From the NCBI RefSeq assembly GCF_002100145.1, contig NZ_JXQD01000009.1:1-64000 (forward strand): 64,000 nucleotides of DNA, given 5' to 3'. Positions 11,297 to 25,147 of the stretch are shown in pieces. How positions within the stretch are numbered: the stretch's first letter is position 1; every line of letters begins with the position of its first letter. The notes below the pieces were generated by a model. The model was given only the letters and a program-made list of their open reading frames with translations. It made no database searches and was not told the DNA's origin. The translations under genes were made by a program, and so were the position numbers. This DNA comes from Vibrio sp. qd031 (GTDB lineage: Bacteria > Pseudomonadota > Gammaproteobacteria > Enterobacterales > Vibrionaceae).

Positions 11297-13363
11297 ATGG
11301 CAAAAGAATTTCTAATTGAACTGGGTACTGAAGAGCTACCACCAACGCAGCTTCGCACACTAGCAGAAGCATTCGCATCAAACTTCGAAGCGGAACTTAA
11401 AGGCGCAGATCTCGCGCACGAAGGCGTGAAATGGTACGCAGCACCTCGTCGTCTAGCGCTTAAAGTAGCCGGTCTTGCAGAAGGCCAAGCGGACAAAGTG
11501 GTCGAAAAGCGTGGTCCTGCAATTTCTGTCGCATTTGACGCTGACGGTAACGCGACCAAAGCAGCCCAAGGCTGGGCGCGTGGTAACGGCATCACTGTTG
11601 AACAAGCTGAACGTCTGGTTACAGACAAAGGCGAATGGCTACTGTTCAAACAAGAAGTCAAAGGCAAAGCAACTACCGAGATCGTGGTCGATCTTGCGGC
11701 AAAAGCACTGGCTAACCTACCAATCGCTAAACCAATGCGCTGGGGCAATAAAACAACTCAGTTCATTCGCCCCGTTAAAACGCTAACTATGCTGATGGGT
11801 TCTGACCTTATCGAAGGTGAGATCTTAGGTGTTGCATCAGACCGCACAATACGTGGTCACCGCTTCATGGGTGAGCAAGAGTTCACTATTGACTCTGCTG
11901 AGCAATACCCTGCACTCTTAGAAGAGCGCGGTAAAGTAATGGCAGATTACGAAGCGCGCAAAGCTATCATCCTTGCTGACTCGCAAAAAGCAGCAGCAGC
12001 GGTTGGTGGTATTGCTGATCTAGAAGATGACCTCGTAGAAGAAGTCACGTCTCTGGTTGAATGGCCAGTCGTTCTAACTGCGAAATTTGAAGAAGAGTTC
12101 TTAAAGGTTCCTTCTGAAGCTTTGGTTTACACCATGAAAGGTGACCAGAAGTACTTCCCGGTATATGACGAAAACAAGAAGCTTCTGCCTAACTTCATCT
12201 TTGTTTCTAATATCGAGTCAAAAGAGCCTCGCCACGTAATCGAAGGTAACGAGAAGGTTGTACGTCCACGTCTTGCGGATGCCGAGTTCTTCTTTAACAC
12301 TGACCGTAAGCGCCCTCTTATTGATCGACTACCTGAGCTAGAGCAAGCTATCTTCCAAAAGCAGCTAGGTACTATCAAAGACAAAACAGACCGCATCACC
12401 GAACTTGCTGGCTACATTGCTGAGCAGATCGATGCTGACGTTGAGAAATCTAAGCGCGCTGGCTTACTAGCTAAGTGTGACCTAATGACTTCTATGGTAT
12501 TCGAATTTACGGATACTCAGGGTGTAATGGGCATGCACTACGCAACGCACGATGGCGAAGACGAGCAAGTTGCACTAGCACTTTACGAGCAATACATGCC
12601 TCGCTTTGCAGGCGACGATCTACCAAGCACTGGTATTTCATCTGCTGTAGCAATGGCAGACAAGCTAGACACTATCGTAGGTATCTTCGGTATTTGCCAA
12701 GCACCAAAAGGTTCTGACCCATTCGCTCTACGTCGAGCATCATTGGGTGTGCTGCGTATCATCGTTGAAAACGGCTACAACCTAGACCTAATTGATCTTA
12801 TCTGTAAAGCGAAAGAGCTACTAGGCGACAAGCTAACCAACGACAACGTTGAAGCTGACGTTATCGACTTCATGCTAGGTCGTTTCCGCGCATGGTACCA
12901 AGATGCAGGTTTCAGCGTTGATATCATCCAAGCGGTACTTGCACGTCGCCCAACCAAGCCTGCTGACTTTGACCAACGTGTTAAGGCCGTATCTCACTTC
13001 CGTGGACTGGAAGCTGCAGAAGCTCTTGCAGCAGCGAACAAGCGTGTAGGTAACATCCTTGCGAAGTTCGACGGTGAGCTAGCTGAAGGTATTGACCTTG
13101 CTCTTCTTCAAGAAGATGCAGAGAAAGCACTAGCTGAGAATGTTGAAGTAATGACAGAAGCACTAGAGCCAGCATTCGCGACAGGTAACTACCAAGAAGC
13201 CCTAAGCAAGCTAGCTGACCTACGTGAGCCTGTAGATGCGTTCTTTGATAACGTTATGGTTATGGCCGATGACGAAGCACTTAAGAAGAATCGTCTCACA
13301 CTGCTGAACAACCTGCGTAATCTGTTCCTACAGATCGCCGATATCTCTGTATTGCAGAAATAA
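11297..13363 (+). CDS. glyS: Glycine--tRNA ligase beta subunit
   Basis: 688 aa tRNA-binding subunit of glycyl-tRNA synthetase, matching E. coli GlyS (689 aa). It begins [20 protein letters not shown] and ends in a DALR-type anticodon-binding region ([16 protein letters not shown]). The ATG at 11297 has GAGGAG ten bases upstream and fits the family start; longer readings into glyQ are not needed. It follows glyQ by 2 bp and is closed by a terminator. Confidence 0.97.
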   Translation: MAKEFLIELGTEELPPTQLRTLAEAFASNFEAELKGADLAHEGVKWYAAPRRLALKVAGLAEGQADKVVEKRGPAISVAFDADGNATKAAQGWARGNGITVEQAERLVTDKGEWLLFKQEVKGKATTEIVVDLAAKALANLPIAKPMRWGNKTTQFIRPVKTLTMLMGSDLIEGEILGVASDRTIRGHRFMGEQEFTIDSAEQYPALLEERGKVMADYEARKAIILADSQKAAAAVGGIADLEDDLVEEVTSLVEWPVVLTAKFEEEFLKVPSEALVYTMKGDQKYFPVYDENKKLLPNFIFVSNIESKEPRHVIEGNEKVVRPRLADAEFFFNTDRKRPLIDRLPELEQAIFQKQLGTIKDKTDRITELAGYIAEQIDADVEKSKRAGLLAKCDLMTSMVFEFTDTQGVMGMHYATHDGEDEQVALALYEQYMPRFAGDDLPSTGISSAVAMADKLDTIVGIFGICQAPKGSDPFALRRASLGVLRIIVENGYNLDLIDLICKAKELLGDKLTNDNVEADVIDFMLGRFRAWYQDAGFSVDIIQAVLARRPTKPADFDQRVKAVSHFRGLEAAEALAAANKRVGNILAKFDGELAEGIDLALLQEDAEKALAENVEVMTEALEPAFATGNYQEALSKLADLREPVDAFFDNVMVMADDEALKKNRLTLLNNLRNLFLQIADISVLQK

Positions 13364-13393
13364 ACGGTTAAAGCGATTGCCTAAATCAAGAAG

Positions 13394-13421
13394 CCTCGGA
13401 CCATGTTCGAGGTTTTTTTTT
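13394..13421 (+). terminator. Rho-independent terminator of glyQS
   Basis: An eight-pair stem CCTCGGAC / GTTCGAGG (one G-U pair) with a CAT loop is followed by nine T. It lies 30 bp after the glyS stop. Confidence 0.88.
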
Positions 13422-13584
13422 GTCCTCAAATTGAGTACTTGGGGTCATACCCCTGTACATCTTTCAATGACCGTCCCATTTTACGTTTATTTAACGTTTT
13501 GCGCTGACAAATGCTAATCGCTGGAGTATGTTATCGCATCAATGCCAATGAGCAGTACGTATTAATAGAATCAGAGGTTGTAGC

Positions 13585-14835
13585 ATGTCATTTTCGCAGT
13601 TTGGAGAGAAGTTTAATCGCCACTCCGGTATTACCCAACTTATGGACGACCTTAATGACGGGTTACGTACACCTGGCGCACTGATGCTAGGTGGGGGAAA
13701 CCCTGCGCAAATCCCAGCGATGAATGACTATTTTGAAAATGCGATTAAACAACTGATCGAGCAAGGTGACTTCGTTGACGCGCTGACCAATTACGATGGA
13801 CCACAAGGCTCTGACCGATTTGTTAAAAACCTCGCAAATTTGCTTCAACAAGAGTTCAATTGGCCAATCACCGAAAAAAACATCACTTTGACCAATGGCA
13901 GCCAGAGCGCATTCTTCTATCTGTTTAATCTCTTTGCAGGTACACAGCCTGATGGCTCACACAAAAAAATTCTGCTTCCACTGGCACCTGAATACTGCGG
14001 TTATGCAGATTCGGGGTTAGATGAAGATATATTTATCTCTTATCACCCTGATATCGAGTACTTGGACAATCGCCAGTTCAAATACCATGTCGATTTCAGT
14101 CAACTGGTAGTGGATGACAGCGTCGGCGCCATTTGTGTGTCTCGTCCCACCAACCCAACGGGTAACGTGTTAACAGACGACGAGATCGCTCACTTAGATG
14201 AATTAGCGCGCGCTCACGATGTCCCACTCATCATCGATAATGCTTATGGGACCCCTTTCCCTAATATTTTGTTTGAGACCATCACTCCCTTTTGGAATGA
14301 CAACACCATCTTATGCATGAGTTTGTCGAAACTTGGTTTACCTGGAGTACGGTGTGGCATTGTCATCGGCAATGAGGGCGTCATCTCTGCGCTGACCAAC
14401 CTCAATGGCATCATCAGTTTGGCGCCAGCAAGTGTGGGCCCAAAAATCGCCTCGCACATGATTGAACAAGGGGATCTGTTGCCGCTAAGTCGCGATGTGA
14501 TCACGCCGTTTTATCAGCAAAAATCACAGCAAGCGATTGAGATGCTTCAACAGGCCATTCCAGACAATCGCTTTCGAATACATAAATCGGAAGGTGCCAT
14601 CTTTTTGTGGTTGTGGTTTGACGAGCTGCCTATCAGTACCAATGAACTCTACCAACGATTAAAGGCTCGCGGCGTACTGGTGGTACCTGGAGAGTACTTC
14701 TTTTTCGGAACCAACGACTGGCCGCACGCTCATCAGTGTTTGCGAATGAACTATGTTCAACCACAGGACGTTATGGAGAAAGGCATTGCAGTTATTGCCG
14801 AAGAAGTGTCCAGCGCATACTCAGACGCCCTATAG
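13585..14835 (+). CDS. avtA: Valine--pyruvate aminotransferase AvtA
   Basis: 416 aa PLP-dependent fold-type I aminotransferase (E. coli AvtA 417 aa), transferring the amino group of alanine to 2-ketoisovalerate to give valine and pyruvate. Visible: the substrate region LGGGNPAQIPAM near residue 37, SRPTNPTGNVL, and the PLP-lysine block MSLSKLGLPGVRCGIV. It is alone on the plus strand, 221 bp after glyS. Its TAG stop overlaps by 6 bp the stop codon of the convergent diguanylate cyclase gene (shared CTATAG). Confidence 0.93.
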   Translation: MSFSQFGEKFNRHSGITQLMDDLNDGLRTPGALMLGGGNPAQIPAMNDYFENAIKQLIEQGDFVDALTNYDGPQGSDRFVKNLANLLQQEFNWPITEKNITLTNGSQSAFFYLFNLFAGTQPDGSHKKILLPLAPEYCGYADSGLDEDIFISYHPDIEYLDNRQFKYHVDFSQLVVDDSVGAICVSRPTNPTGNVLTDDEIAHLDELARAHDVPLIIDNAYGTPFPNILFETITPFWNDNTILCMSLSKLGLPGVRCGIVIGNEGVISALTNLNGIISLAPASVGPKIASHMIEQGDLLPLSRDVITPFYQQKSQQAIEMLQQAIPDNRFRIHKSEGAIFLWLWFDELPISTNELYQRLKARGVLVVPGEYFFFGTNDWPHAHQCLRMNYVQPQDVMEKGIAVIAEEVSSAYSDAL

Positions 14836-16779
14836 AGAAGGTTCTGCTTCATCTATATGCTCGACGTAATGACCTCGCTTGTCGCGATACATATTTGCGT
14901 CAGCCCGCGCGTATAAGGCATCTAATGGCGCCTCTAAGCTGCTGGCAACACCAATTGAATATGACACATAATACGCTCGGCCATCGGGCAGTTTTAGCTG
15001 CGACATGCCTTTGGATTGTTCAATTTGTGTCGTTAGCTCAGATAAAAGGTTGGCGGTATAATCACGTATTAACAAAACAAACTCATCCCCACCAACTCGG
15101 TAAAGTACCACTTTTTTATTGCACACAGGATTCAGAGTATTAACCATGGTTTGAATCAGTCGATCACCGGTGTCATGTCCATAGGTATCATTAATGATCT
15201 TTAATCCATTAATATCGATCATCATCAGCGATAAATTGCGACTGTGTCGCTGCTGAGTGCGAAGTTTGTAATACTCTAAGTCCTCTTCAAACGCCTTTCG
15301 ATTGAGTGTAGAACTAAGAGGATCCCAACGAGCAAGGACTTCTAACTCCAACCAAGCGGAAAGTTGTTTGGCAAAAATGACCAACAGCATCTGTTGCTGC
15401 TCGCTTAATTTACTGCGTTCGAGTTGCATGTAGCCCAAAATTTGCCCTTCTATAGAGTAAATGGGCTCACATGGATGAACCGCGTGCTTTTCAAATGCAA
15501 AAACGACTTGTTGATGACTAAACAGCTTGGAGAGAAATAGATTACAAACGGTTGGAATACTTCGATAGGCGATGCCGGCGCGATTGGAAAAGAAATCTAT
15601 AATGGTGACCAATTGCTGTTGATAATGCTCTTCTCTGTTTAATAGCTCTCTGAGTTCAATGGTTTTCTCGTCGACACTGCGCTCGAGTGTCTGATTAAAG
15701 TTCTCGAGTCGTAAGTTGGACTGTTGCACCTCACTGTGCGCTTTTTGTAGCTCAATATTCTGTATTTCTAGTTCTCTCATTTGCTTATGAATGCGAGACC
15801 ACAATTTGTCGATAACATCGAGGAGTTGTTTAAATTCGCTAAACTGAAAGCGCTTTTTGGACTTGTAACGCTGATTGCCGTGCTGATATTTACGAACAGT
15901 CTGTTCGATATCTCTCACCGGATACAGCACCCCTTGACTGATGACCAACCCCAACACTAAGGTAATGACTAAAATAACCATCATCGACTGATACAGCTTT
16001 TGCTGTGAACGACGTAACTCGGTTTCTCTGGCTCGATCTGAGAGATGCTGTTCGACCTGAAAATAGAGCGGTGCAAACAGGTTATCAGAAGTAAGTTCAA
16101 GCACCTTTGTACCATCAACCGACTCCGAGTACGCTGGCAAGTAACGTATCGCTATGCTTTCTTCGGCAAATAGGTAGGGAGTGGACAAAGCGACCAAGGC
16201 ATCATAAGCAATCAAAACCACTAGGTAACCTTTAGGCTCATACTCTGAGCCAGGTAACAAGGTATATGAAAGCAGTGGGGTTATCAGAGCAATACCTTGC
16301 TGCCCGCCATCAATAACCAACTCTTCGTTGGTAAATTCAGTATGGTACGATTTTCCCTGTTGATAAATAGCAGACTGTTGCTTTAATGATGTCAGTAATT
16401 GGCTCTTCTCAAAATGGAACAAGCTGCCATTACTCTCGTACATTGGTTGCCATTGGCTATCGAGTAGAAACGTTGAGGTAATAGGATCGGCTAACTGCTT
16501 AAAGCTACTTAGCTTCTGAGTAATGACCGCGCCGTACAAGATATTGTTGGTACTGGTAATTAACTGACGATCACGAGAATACCAGCTGGTTAGATTCGCA
16601 ATATTAGACAACTCATGTTTGACCGTCGTTTCGATCCCTAAGCTCGACGCCTCAAGCTTAAGTTGCTTTTGATCCATTTGATACTCAGCGTGCCTATCTA
16701 TAAGCAACGTACCGACGATATACGTTGGAACCAGCGATCCCAGCAGGACAAAAAACGTGATGATTTTGCGCAGACTCAT
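14830..16779 (-). CDS. Membrane diguanylate cyclase (GGDEF), coupled to a binding protein
   Basis: 649 aa. Order: transmembrane helix (~5-27), a periplasmic sensing region (~28-265), a second helix (~270-292), a HAMP-like linker, a coiled coil (~340-400), a GAF-like region (~405-490) and a C-terminal GGDEF domain. Catalytic signatures are intact: MMIDINGLKIINDTYGHDTG and YRVGGDEFVLLI (GGDEF at ~563-567), so it should make c-di-GMP. The product-inhibition RxxD motif upstream of GGDEF is absent. Its ATG overlaps the stop of the upstream binding-protein gene by 4 bp, which suggests that protein feeds it a ligand signal. Ligand unknown. Confidence 0.85.
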   Translation of the reverse strand: MSLRKIITFFVLLGSLVPTYIVGTLLIDRHAEYQMDQKQLKLEASSLGIETTVKHELSNIANLTSWYSRDRQLITSTNNILYGAVITQKLSSFKQLADPITSTFLLDSQWQPMYESNGSLFHFEKSQLLTSLKQQSAIYQQGKSYHTEFTNEELVIDGGQQGIALITPLLSYTLLPGSEYEPKGYLVVLIAYDALVALSTPYLFAEESIAIRYLPAYSESVDGTKVLELTSDNLFAPLYFQVEQHLSDRARETELRRSQQKLYQSMMVILVITLVLGLVISQGVLYPVRDIEQTVRKYQHGNQRYKSKKRFQFSEFKQLLDVIDKLWSRIHKQMRELEIQNIELQKAHSEVQQSNLRLENFNQTLERSVDEKTIELRELLNREEHYQQQLVTIIDFFSNRAGIAYRSIPTVCNLFLSKLFSHQQVVFAFEKHAVHPCEPIYSIEGQILGYMQLERSKLSEQQQMLLVIFAKQLSAWLELEVLARWDPLSSTLNRKAFEEDLEYYKLRTQQRHSRNLSLMMIDINGLKIINDTYGHDTGDRLIQTMVNTLNPVCNKKVVLYRVGGDEFVLLIRDYTANLLSELTTQIEQSKGMSQLKLPDGRAYYVSYSIGVASSLEAPLDALYARADANMYRDKRGHYVEHIDEAEPSL

Positions 16780-17951
16780 CGCCCGTCCTCCTCAGGTATA
16801 CCATTAATTTTCGCAAGATTTTCTCGCACAAACTCGAGAATAAAAGTGGCACTTTCTTCCGCTGGCATCCCCAATTGATGGCGCTTAATCCCTTGACTCA
16901 CGGCTTCCCAGAATATAGCCATAGTGACACTGCTAGGCATGATTAGTGCAGGTGCAAGCTGCGTATACAATTGGGTATAAAAGGTAGAATAGGAGTAAAA
17001 AGACAACTCATTGAGTTTGGCATTTGCTGAGATCAAGTTCTGCCCAATGATCACGCTGTCAATAAACTCTGACTGCTGGACCATGTTTGCCAAAGCCTGG
17101 AGCGCTTCTCGCTTTATAGGATCTTGCATGGCTTGTTTGGTAAAAATGAGCACCTTACCGCCGCTCAAAGAACGCATTGGTTTTCCTTGATAGGAGGGTA
17201 ATGCACTGATCACAAGATCATCAACCATTGACTGCTTTAACTCTCCAAGGGCCCAATCACCATCAATCAGATAGTTGACTTCACCACGAAGAAACTGCGC
17301 TCTCGCGCATTCTTGGTCACACCCATCAGCCATTAACCCCGAATCAATCAAACGTTGGTAAAATCTCAATGTACTGGCCAGCGGACTGACCTCAACATCT
17401 GTCGCGACCTGCATATCATCACGGCTAAACAGTGATGTAAACGACATAAAGAAGTACATATTCGGGTACTGCATTGCAATCGGTGACGGTCCGCTTTCAA
17501 CTTGCTGAAAGAGCCCTTCCCATGTGGGTGTCAGTTGCTTGGTTTGGCCTTTATTGACATATAAAACCAAATGATTACCGATGGCCAACGGTACCCCAAA
17601 ATAATGACCGTCGACATGAATTAAGTTTTTGGCCTTTGGCTCAAAACGCTCCAGCATTAGCCAATCTTCGGGGATTGGTGAGAGATTTAAAAACTGGTGT
17701 AAGCCTAGAAAATCTGAAGGTAGGTATAGAACGTCAGGAACTTGTCCGTTACTTTGACTTGCGACGAGCATTTCAGAGCGAATATTGTCGATATAAAACT
17801 CTCGTATCGACATAGTATGATCGGTTTGCTGCTCAAAGCGTGTCTCTATTTCTTTAATGGTGGTGTTGTCTAGACCACTCCACACTTCTATATCGGTTGC
17901 AATCACCGAGTGTGCGATAGAAAGTAACAAAACAACGAGCCAGCGCTTCAT
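16776..17951 (-). CDS. Periplasmic solute-binding protein (family 1), partner of the GGDEF gene
   Basis: 391 aa extracellular solute-binding protein of the MalE/UgpB-like type. A signal peptide is visible (MKRWLVVLLLSIAHSVIA, cleavage after VIA). Typical blocks follow: DIEVWSGLDNTTIKEIETRF, PDVLYLPSD, and FLRGEVNYLIDGDWALGEL. The ATG at 17951 has AAGGTG eight bases upstream and starts the signal peptide cleanly; an upstream start would add six residues. No permease or ATPase is nearby. Instead the gene overlaps a membrane diguanylate cyclase, so a sensory rather than transport role is likely. Ligand class (sugar-like) is inference from the family. Confidence 0.82.
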   Translation of the reverse strand: MKRWLVVLLLSIAHSVIATDIEVWSGLDNTTIKEIETRFEQQTDHTMSIREFYIDNIRSEMLVASQSNGQVPDVLYLPSDFLGLHQFLNLSPIPEDWLMLERFEPKAKNLIHVDGHYFGVPLAIGNHLVLYVNKGQTKQLTPTWEGLFQQVESGPSPIAMQYPNMYFFMSFTSLFSRDDMQVATDVEVSPLASTLRFYQRLIDSGLMADGCDQECARAQFLRGEVNYLIDGDWALGELKQSMVDDLVISALPSYQGKPMRSLSGGKVLIFTKQAMQDPIKREALQALANMVQQSEFIDSVIIGQNLISANAKLNELSFYSYSTFYTQLYTQLAPALIMPSSVTMAIFWEAVSQGIKRHQLGMPAEESATFILEFVRENLAKINGIPEEDGR

Positions 17952-18164
17952 GATTACAACACCTTGCATTTTGAGTTAGGTTGTTCAATACGTCATCAAT
18001 GAATTAAGCATGATATACAAAACACCATACCAATAATGTGGTATTGGCATCACTTTATAAGGCCAAACTATGAAAATAGGTTCATTTAGGTCACAAAATG
18101 TATCGCTACATTTCAACTAAAAAACAAGATGTTAAAAAATATTAATGGATCTGTATTGTTGCAT

Positions 18165-18189
18165 AAAAAAGGAGCGCATTGCGCTCCTT
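18165..18189 (-). terminator. Rho-independent terminator of ibpA
   Basis: Perfect nine-pair stem AAGGAGCGC / GCGCTCCTT with a three-base loop. On the minus strand it is followed by a T run (plus 18165-18170). It lies 21 bp past the ibpA stop. Confidence 0.88.
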
Positions 18190-18209
18190 AGTATCTGGTG
18201 ATGAAAATA

Positions 18210-18650
18210 TTAATCGTTTTCTAATAATGGACGAGATTGACCAATTTCAATCTTACGAGGCTTCATCGCTTCTGGAATTTCTCTTTCTAGACTAATGTGC
18301 AGCAGGCCATTTTCCATACTTGCACCAATCACTTTAACGTAATCGGCTAACTGGAATTTACGCTCGAAGTCGCGCTGCGCTATTCCTTGGTACACATAGT
18401 TTTTGTTTTCTTCTGGTTTACGAGTTCCGGTTACAATCAACACATTTTCTTTTTGAGTGAGATCCAATTGATCCTCAGCAAAACCAGCAACTGCCATGGT
18501 GATGCGATAACTATGCTCATCTTGTTGTTCAATATTGTATGGAGGGTAGCCGCCAGAAGCATTTTTGTTGCCATTCGCTTCCATCAAGTTTAATAGACGG
18601 TCAAAGCCGATAGCGTTGCGGTATAGGGGGGTGAAATCTACAGTTCTCAT
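18210..18650 (-). CDS. ibpA: Small heat shock protein IbpA (Hsp20)
   Basis: 146 aa alpha-crystallin-type holdase chaperone that binds aggregating proteins in the cytoplasm. The alpha-crystallin domain covers ~35-130 (YRITMAVAGFAEDQLDL, and the late GLLHISLEREIPE block), with a short C-terminal tail. Expression control is readable: a sigma-32 promoter at 18858-18886, a ~200-nt 5' leader, and a ROSE-type hairpin that buries the ribosome binding site AGGA seven bases before the ATG. It is monocistronic with its own terminator. Vibrios usually carry one Hsp20 here rather than the enteric ibpA-ibpB pair. Confidence 0.93.
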   Translation of the reverse strand: MRTVDFTPLYRNAIGFDRLLNLMEANGNKNASGGYPPYNIEQQDEHSYRITMAVAGFAEDQLDLTQKENVLIVTGTRKPEENKNYVYQGIAQRDFERKFQLADYVKVIGASMENGLLHISLEREIPEAMKPRKIEIGQSRPLLEND

Positions 18651-18850
18651 AATACTATCCTTTATTAAGCAATAGTCTTAGCCCTCATTCATAGAGAGAC
18701 TAAGTTCCCTCAGCATTCATTATGTATTACGCCGTATGGCCGCAATGAACGACATGCAGGGATGGATTTAAGTTGTATGCAGCCATCGCATCCTCAATTG
18801 AGCGATGTTCGGTCTGCGGTTTCAGAGGCCCTTAGTAGGCATCCTCTTCA
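18651..18850 (-). ncRNA. ROSE-type RNA thermometer in the ibpA 5' leader
   Basis: The 3' end of the leader folds into the diagnostic ROSE hairpin (plus 18654-18676). ACTAT pairs with ATAGT; U-A, U-G, a bulged G, C-G and U-A pairs then join UUGCU to the Shine-Dalgarno AGGA around a UAAUAA loop. ROSE elements mask the ribosome binding site at low temperature and melt on heat shock. The upstream ~170 nt can form further stems that I did not fold in full. The 5' boundary is estimated from the sigma-32 promoter. Confidence 0.8.
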
Positions 18851-18857
18851 CCAATAG

Positions 18858-18886
18858 ATATAGGGGCCGGAAAATGGGGTTTCAAG
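18858..18886 (-). promoter_or_regulatory. Sigma-32 (heat shock) promoter of ibpA
   Basis: On the minus strand, -35 CTTGAAA (plus 18880-18886, preceded by CC), a 13-nt spacer and -10 CCCCTATAT (plus 18858-18866) match the RpoH consensus almost fully. The transcript would begin near 18850, giving a ~200-nt leader to ibpA. Confidence 0.85.
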
Positions 18887-18914
18887 GGATATATTAAAAA
18901 AACTTAGGTGCATA

Positions 18915-18944
18915 AAAAAGCACCACCCTAAGGCAGTGCTTTTT
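18915..18944 (-). terminator. Rho-independent terminator of the dnaA-gyrB operon
   Basis: AAAAAGCAC / GTGCTTTTT stem (nine pairs) with a 12-base loop, T-rich on both sides, 24 bp after the gyrB stop and before the ibpA promoter. Confidence 0.8.
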
Positions 18945-18968
18945 AGTCAATTTGTCGATTATTGCGAT

Positions 18969-22483
<3,515 letters not shown>

Positions 22484-22500
22484 TAAAGTATGTAAAACGC

Positions 22501-23601
22501 CTACAAACGAATTGGCATAACAACGTACATTGCGCTGTCATCATCAACATTTTCAACTAATGCACTGGCGTTGGCATCACTCATTGAAAAGCGCACCGAT
22601 TCACAGCGTAATGTGTTAAGCACATCAAGCACATAACTGACGTTAAAACCGATCTCCAGTGCGTCACCTTGGTAGTTAACGTCCAGTACTTCTTCGGCTT
22701 CTTCTTGTTCTGGGTTGTTTGCGGTCACACGCATTTCTTCGCCACCAAAATTGGCTCTCACGCCACGAAATTTTTCATTCGATAAGATGGCAACACGCAT
22801 AAACAATTGGCGGAGTAATTCACAGTCCGCTTCCAACGTTTTATCGGTATTGCTTGGCAGTACTCGGCGATAGTCTGGGAAGCGACCATCCACTAATTTT
22901 GAGGTAAAGGTAAACGCATTCACTTTAGCGCGTATATTGGCGCTGCCGATTTGTAGTGTGACCGACTGATCGGGCTGATCCAATAACTTCGCCAACTCAA
23001 GCACGCCTTTACGCGGCACAATCACTTGCTGTTGGGTTAAGTTAGCGCTTACTTCTGTTTTTGCAACCGCCATGCGGTGACCATCGGTGGCGACACTGCG
23101 AACAGTATTACCATCAAATTCAAACAGCATTCCGTTCAAAAAATAACGAACGTCTTGATTCGCCATAGAGAATTGAGTCTTATCAATTAGCCCTTTAAGG
23201 TCCGCTTGAGTTAGAGTCAACTCAATATCACTTTGCCAGTCTTCGATGTTTGGGAAATCCATGGCGGGTAATGTGGCCAATGTAAATCGGCTACGGCCTG
23301 AACGAACTAAGGCGCGTTCTGCGTCTAAACTAAACGTGATCTCAGCGCTATCTGGCAATGCTCGACAAATATCAAGAAACTTACGCGCTGGAACCGTGAC
23401 ACTGCCTGGTTCGAAGTCGCCTTCTAAAGCCACATTGGCTATCAACTCCACTTCCAAGTCCGTTGCTGTCATCGATAAAGTGCCTTGATCGACTTTTAAC
23501 AGCAAATTCCCAAGAATGGGCAAAGTAGGTCGGCCACCTAATGAGCCTGACACTTGCTGAAGTGGCTTAAGTAATGTTTGACGAGGTATAGTAAATCGCA
23601 T
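22501..23601 (-). CDS. dnaN: DNA polymerase III sliding clamp (beta)
   Basis: 366 aa, the standard length of the beta clamp, which encircles DNA and tethers polymerase III. Begins [19 protein letters not shown] and ends YVVMPIRL, both family hallmarks; three structurally repeated domains of ~120 residues are implied by length. The ATG at 23601 is preceded by GGAAG nine bases upstream; a longer reading would add 19 unlikely residues. It lies 72 bp after dnaA and 17 bp before recF. Confidence 0.97.
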   Translation of the reverse strand: MRFTIPRQTLLKPLQQVSGSLGGRPTLPILGNLLLKVDQGTLSMTATDLEVELIANVALEGDFEPGSVTVPARKFLDICRALPDSAEITFSLDAERALVRSGRSRFTLATLPAMDFPNIEDWQSDIELTLTQADLKGLIDKTQFSMANQDVRYFLNGMLFEFDGNTVRSVATDGHRMAVAKTEVSANLTQQQVIVPRKGVLELAKLLDQPDQSVTLQIGSANIRAKVNAFTFTSKLVDGRFPDYRRVLPSNTDKTLEADCELLRQLFMRVAILSNEKFRGVRANFGGEEMRVTANNPEQEEAEEVLDVNYQGDALEIGFNVSYVLDVLNTLRCESVRFSMSDANASALVENVDDDSAMYVVMPIRL

Positions 23602-23673
23602 GATAAATGTCTTCCGAGACAATGAGCCGAATAAATTAAACGGTGTGCGTTCGCACACTATGAGAATAATTGC

Positions 23674-25083
23674 CTATGATGACAAGGTACGCATCAAATT
23701 CGAGTAATCTTCTTTAATGTCGTGACTTTCTTCACGCAGCTGCTCGATTTTTCGGCATGCATGCAACACAGTGGTATGGTCACGGCCACCAAACGCATCA
23801 CCAATCTCTGGTAAGCTGTGGTTTGTGAGTTCTTTTGCTAATGCCATCGCTAACTGACGAGGTCGAGCCACTGAACGAGAGCGACGTTTTGATAACAGAT
23901 CCGCCACTTTAATTTTGTAGTACTCAGCAACGGTCTTTTGAATATTGTCGATGGTAACAAGTTTCTCTTGCAGTGCGAGTAAGTCCCGCAGAGCTTCACG
24001 AACAAAATCAATGGTAATTGGTCGTCCGGTAAAGTTGGCATTGGCAATAACACGGTTAAGCGCCCCTTCCAACTCACGAACATTAGAACGAAGACGTTTT
24101 GCAATAAAGAAGGCAACTTCATCAGCAAGATGAATTTGGTGATCTTCGGCCTTTTTCATCAAAATCGCGACGCGAGTTTCAAGCTCTGGCGGCTCGATCG
24201 CTACGGTTAAGCCCCATCCAAATCGAGATTTGAGTCGATCCTCTACCCCATTAATCTCTTTGGGGTATCGGTCAGAGGTCAAGATGATCTGCTGATTGCC
24301 TTCCAATAGCGCATTAAACGTATGGAAAAATTCTTCTTGAGAACGTTCCTTGTTAGCAAAAAATTGAATATCATCAATGAGCAGTGCATCGACACTTCGG
24401 TAGTAGCGTTTAAACTCTTCAATTGCATTGTTTTGAAGCGCTTTCACCATATCTTGGACAAATCGCTCAGAATGCATGTAAATGACTTTAGCATTCGGGT
24501 TGTTGTCGACGATGGCATTGCCCACGGCATGCAACAAGTGCGTCTTACCTAGGCCTGTTCCGCCGTATAGAAACAGTGGGTTGTAGGCCGCACCAGGGTT
24601 ATCAGCAACTTGACGCGCTGCAGCCAATCCAAGTTGGTTGGATTTACCTTCAACAAAGTTGTTGAACTTGTGCTTCATATTGACGTTAGAACGGTGAGAA
24701 ATGTCCGTTACATCAAGGTCACTATTGTTCCAAGTTTGATTAGGTGCTTGATTTGCTTGTAATTGAGCTGGCGCAGACGAAGCAGCAACGACTTCTGCCG
24801 CTGTGCGCTGGGCAACCGGCTTTGCTGCGCTACTTGCAGGCTTATTGCCTACTTCAAAGCGCAGTCCAGGGATATCGTTACCACAAAATTCGTTAAGTAG
24901 ACGGTTGATGCGATTTAAATAACGTTCGCGAACCCAGTCCAACACAAAACGGTTTGGAGCAAACAAGGTTAATGTATTTCCATCTAACTCCGCTTGTAGC
25001 GGCTTAACCCACATGTTGAATTCGGTTGCAGGCAGTTCTTCCTGTAACTGCTGCAAACATTGCATCCATAATGACGACGACAC
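23674..25083 (-). CDS. dnaA: Chromosomal replication initiator protein DnaA
   Basis: 469 aa AAA+ initiator. Domain I (1-~85, [19 protein letters not shown]), a variable linker (~90-135), AAA+ domain III with Walker [14 protein letters not shown] and Walker [11 protein letters not shown], and DNA-binding domain IV with [19 protein letters not shown] chose the GTG at 25083, which gives the usual vibrio start (M)SSSLW; a TTG at 25110 would add nine residues. First gene of the dnaA-dnaN-recF-gyrB operon. Its upstream region has clustered GATC sites and near-consensus DnaA boxes, pointing to control by DnaA and SeqA/Dam. Confidence 0.97.
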   Translation of the reverse strand: MSSSLWMQCLQQLQEELPATEFNMWVKPLQAELDGNTLTLFAPNRFVLDWVRERYLNRINRLLNEFCGNDIPGLRFEVGNKPASSAAKPVAQRTAAEVVAASSAPAQLQANQAPNQTWNNSDLDVTDISHRSNVNMKHKFNNFVEGKSNQLGLAAARQVADNPGAAYNPLFLYGGTGLGKTHLLHAVGNAIVDNNPNAKVIYMHSERFVQDMVKALQNNAIEEFKRYYRSVDALLIDDIQFFANKERSQEEFFHTFNALLEGNQQIILTSDRYPKEINGVEDRLKSRFGWGLTVAIEPPELETRVAILMKKAEDHQIHLADEVAFFIAKRLRSNVRELEGALNRVIANANFTGRPITIDFVREALRDLLALQEKLVTIDNIQKTVAEYYKIKVADLLSKRRSRSVARPRQLAMALAKELTNHSLPEIGDAFGGRDHTTVLHACRKIEQLREESHDIKEDYSNLMRTLSS

Positions 25084-25147
25084 CGGAACCCTACCCGCTA
25101 AGATCAACAAAAATATAAGAGAAAGGATTTTACCCCCACTCTATCAA

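Noticed and set aside
11203..11748. 181-aa frame antisense to glyQ/glyS
   Set aside because: Shadow of the strongly conserved glyS reading frame; Ser/Ala/Arg-rich composition typical of antisense frames.
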